6,646 nt of DNA from CALHAX01 sp038523655 (GTDB lineage: Bacteria; Pseudomonadota; Alphaproteobacteria; Rhizobiales; CALHAX01): the NCBI GenBank assembly GCA_038523655.1, contig JBCBJG010000187.1, forward strand, positions 1 to 6,646, given 5' to 3'. The notes beneath the pieces are model-generated. The model was not told where the DNA came from and did not search any database. It saw only the letters and a program-made list of their open reading frames with translations. The translations under genes were made by a program, and so were the position numbers. Position 1 is the stretch's first letter, and every line of letters starts with the position of its first letter. Below are positions 6,247 to 6,646 of the stretch, piece after piece.

Positions 6247-6646
6247 TCAGCCGCCTGCCCGACCTGCGGCCGTGCCGTGCCACCCCGGCTATCTGCACTG
6301 AACTTCCCTGCAATGTCGCGCCCGAGCCCAACGATCCCCCGCGGAAGAAAAAGCGTCGACAAGATAAACAGTCCACCGAGCGCGAAAAGCCAGTAGGCCG
6401 CCAGCGCGCCAGTCGTGAACACTGTCTTGAGCACATTGACGAGCACCGCACCGAGGGCCGCGCCCGCAAGCGTGCCCCGCCCGCCGACGGCGACCCAGAT
6501 CACAGCCTCGATGGAGTTGGCCGGCTGGAATTCAGAGGGATTTATGATCCCCACTTGCGGCACGTACAGCGCTCCGGCGACGCCCGCCATGCACGCCGAC
6601 ACGACGAATGCGGTGAGCTTGTAGTTCTCGACCCGGTAGCCGAGGA
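6243..6646 (-). CDS. urtC: Urea ABC transporter permease UrtC, C-terminal fragment
   Basis: The 3' part of the gene gives 133 complete codons to the stop at 6243, about a third of a usual UrtC; the 5' part lies beyond 6646. UrtC is a LivM-type inner-membrane permease that pairs with UrtB to form the urea channel. The fragment has at least three hydrophobic segments: LTAFVVSACMAGVAGALYV, AVIWVAVGGRGTLAGAALGA followed by VLVNVLKTVF, and WLFALGGLFILSTLFLP. Between them is the motif PQVGIINPSEFQPANSIEA, which is characteristic of UrtC rather than of amino-acid LivM proteins. The polar tail after PRGIVGLGRDI is cytoplasmic-looking and poorly conserved. The stop overlaps the urtD GTG by four bases, indicating coupled translation. 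Confidence 0.95.
   Translation of the reverse strand, partial: LGYRVENYKLTAFVVSACMAGVAGALYVPQVGIINPSEFQPANSIEAVIWVAVGGRGTLAGAALGAVLVNVLKTVFTTGALAAYWLFALGGLFILSTLFLPRGIVGLGRDIAGKFSADSRGGTARPQVGQAAE

Noticed and set aside
1..6646. Search for CRISPR arrays, tRNA or rRNA genes, insertion sequences and attachment sites
   Set aside because: No spaced direct repeats, transposase-like products, tRNA-like cloverleaf regions or terminal inverted repeats were noticed by eye. Nearly every base belongs to the urt-ure operon.

Overview
The window is one uninterrupted stretch of a urea-uptake and urease operon, all on the minus strand. In transcription order (right to left) it reads urtC (3' part only), urtD, urtE, ureD, ureA, ureB, ureC, ureE, ureF, ureG (first 20 codons only). 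No gene was found on the plus strand. The long plus-strand open frames are GC-rich shadows of these genes. The high GC content, separate ureA and ureB genes with 100- and 101-residue products, and urt genes joined directly to ureDABCEFG suggest a proteobacterium, most likely an alphaproteobacterium. That placement is inferred from general family resemblance, not from a search.

Right-hand part (about 4699-6646): the tail of the permease UrtC and the two ATPases UrtD and UrtE of a high-affinity urea ABC importer. urtA (binding protein) and urtB (second permease) would be expected beyond position 6646. Middle part (1375-4661): the accessory scaffold gene ureD, then the three structural genes ureA, ureB and ureC. 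UreC has every expected nickel-ligand and catalytic residue. Left-hand part (1-1360): the nickel-delivery genes ureE (with a very His-rich tail), ureF and ureG.

The parts form one pathway. UrtABCDE imports urea using ATP. The UreABC enzyme hydrolyses it in the cytoplasm to ammonia and carbamate. UreD, UreF and UreG (a GTPase) with the metallochaperone UreE install the two nickel ions and the carbamylated lysine. Genes are packed tightly: urtC/urtD, ureE/ureF and ureF/ureG overlap by 4 bases, and the other gaps are 12 to 84 bases. No gap exceeds 300 bases, and I saw no convincing internal promoter or terminator, so one transcript starting upstream of the window is likely.

I did not find a previously undescribed system. 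The most unusual detail is a possible 21-codon mini-frame that exactly fills the ureD-ureA gap, with a start/stop overlap at both ends. The His-rich UreE tail and an apparent insertion in UreF are lesser points.
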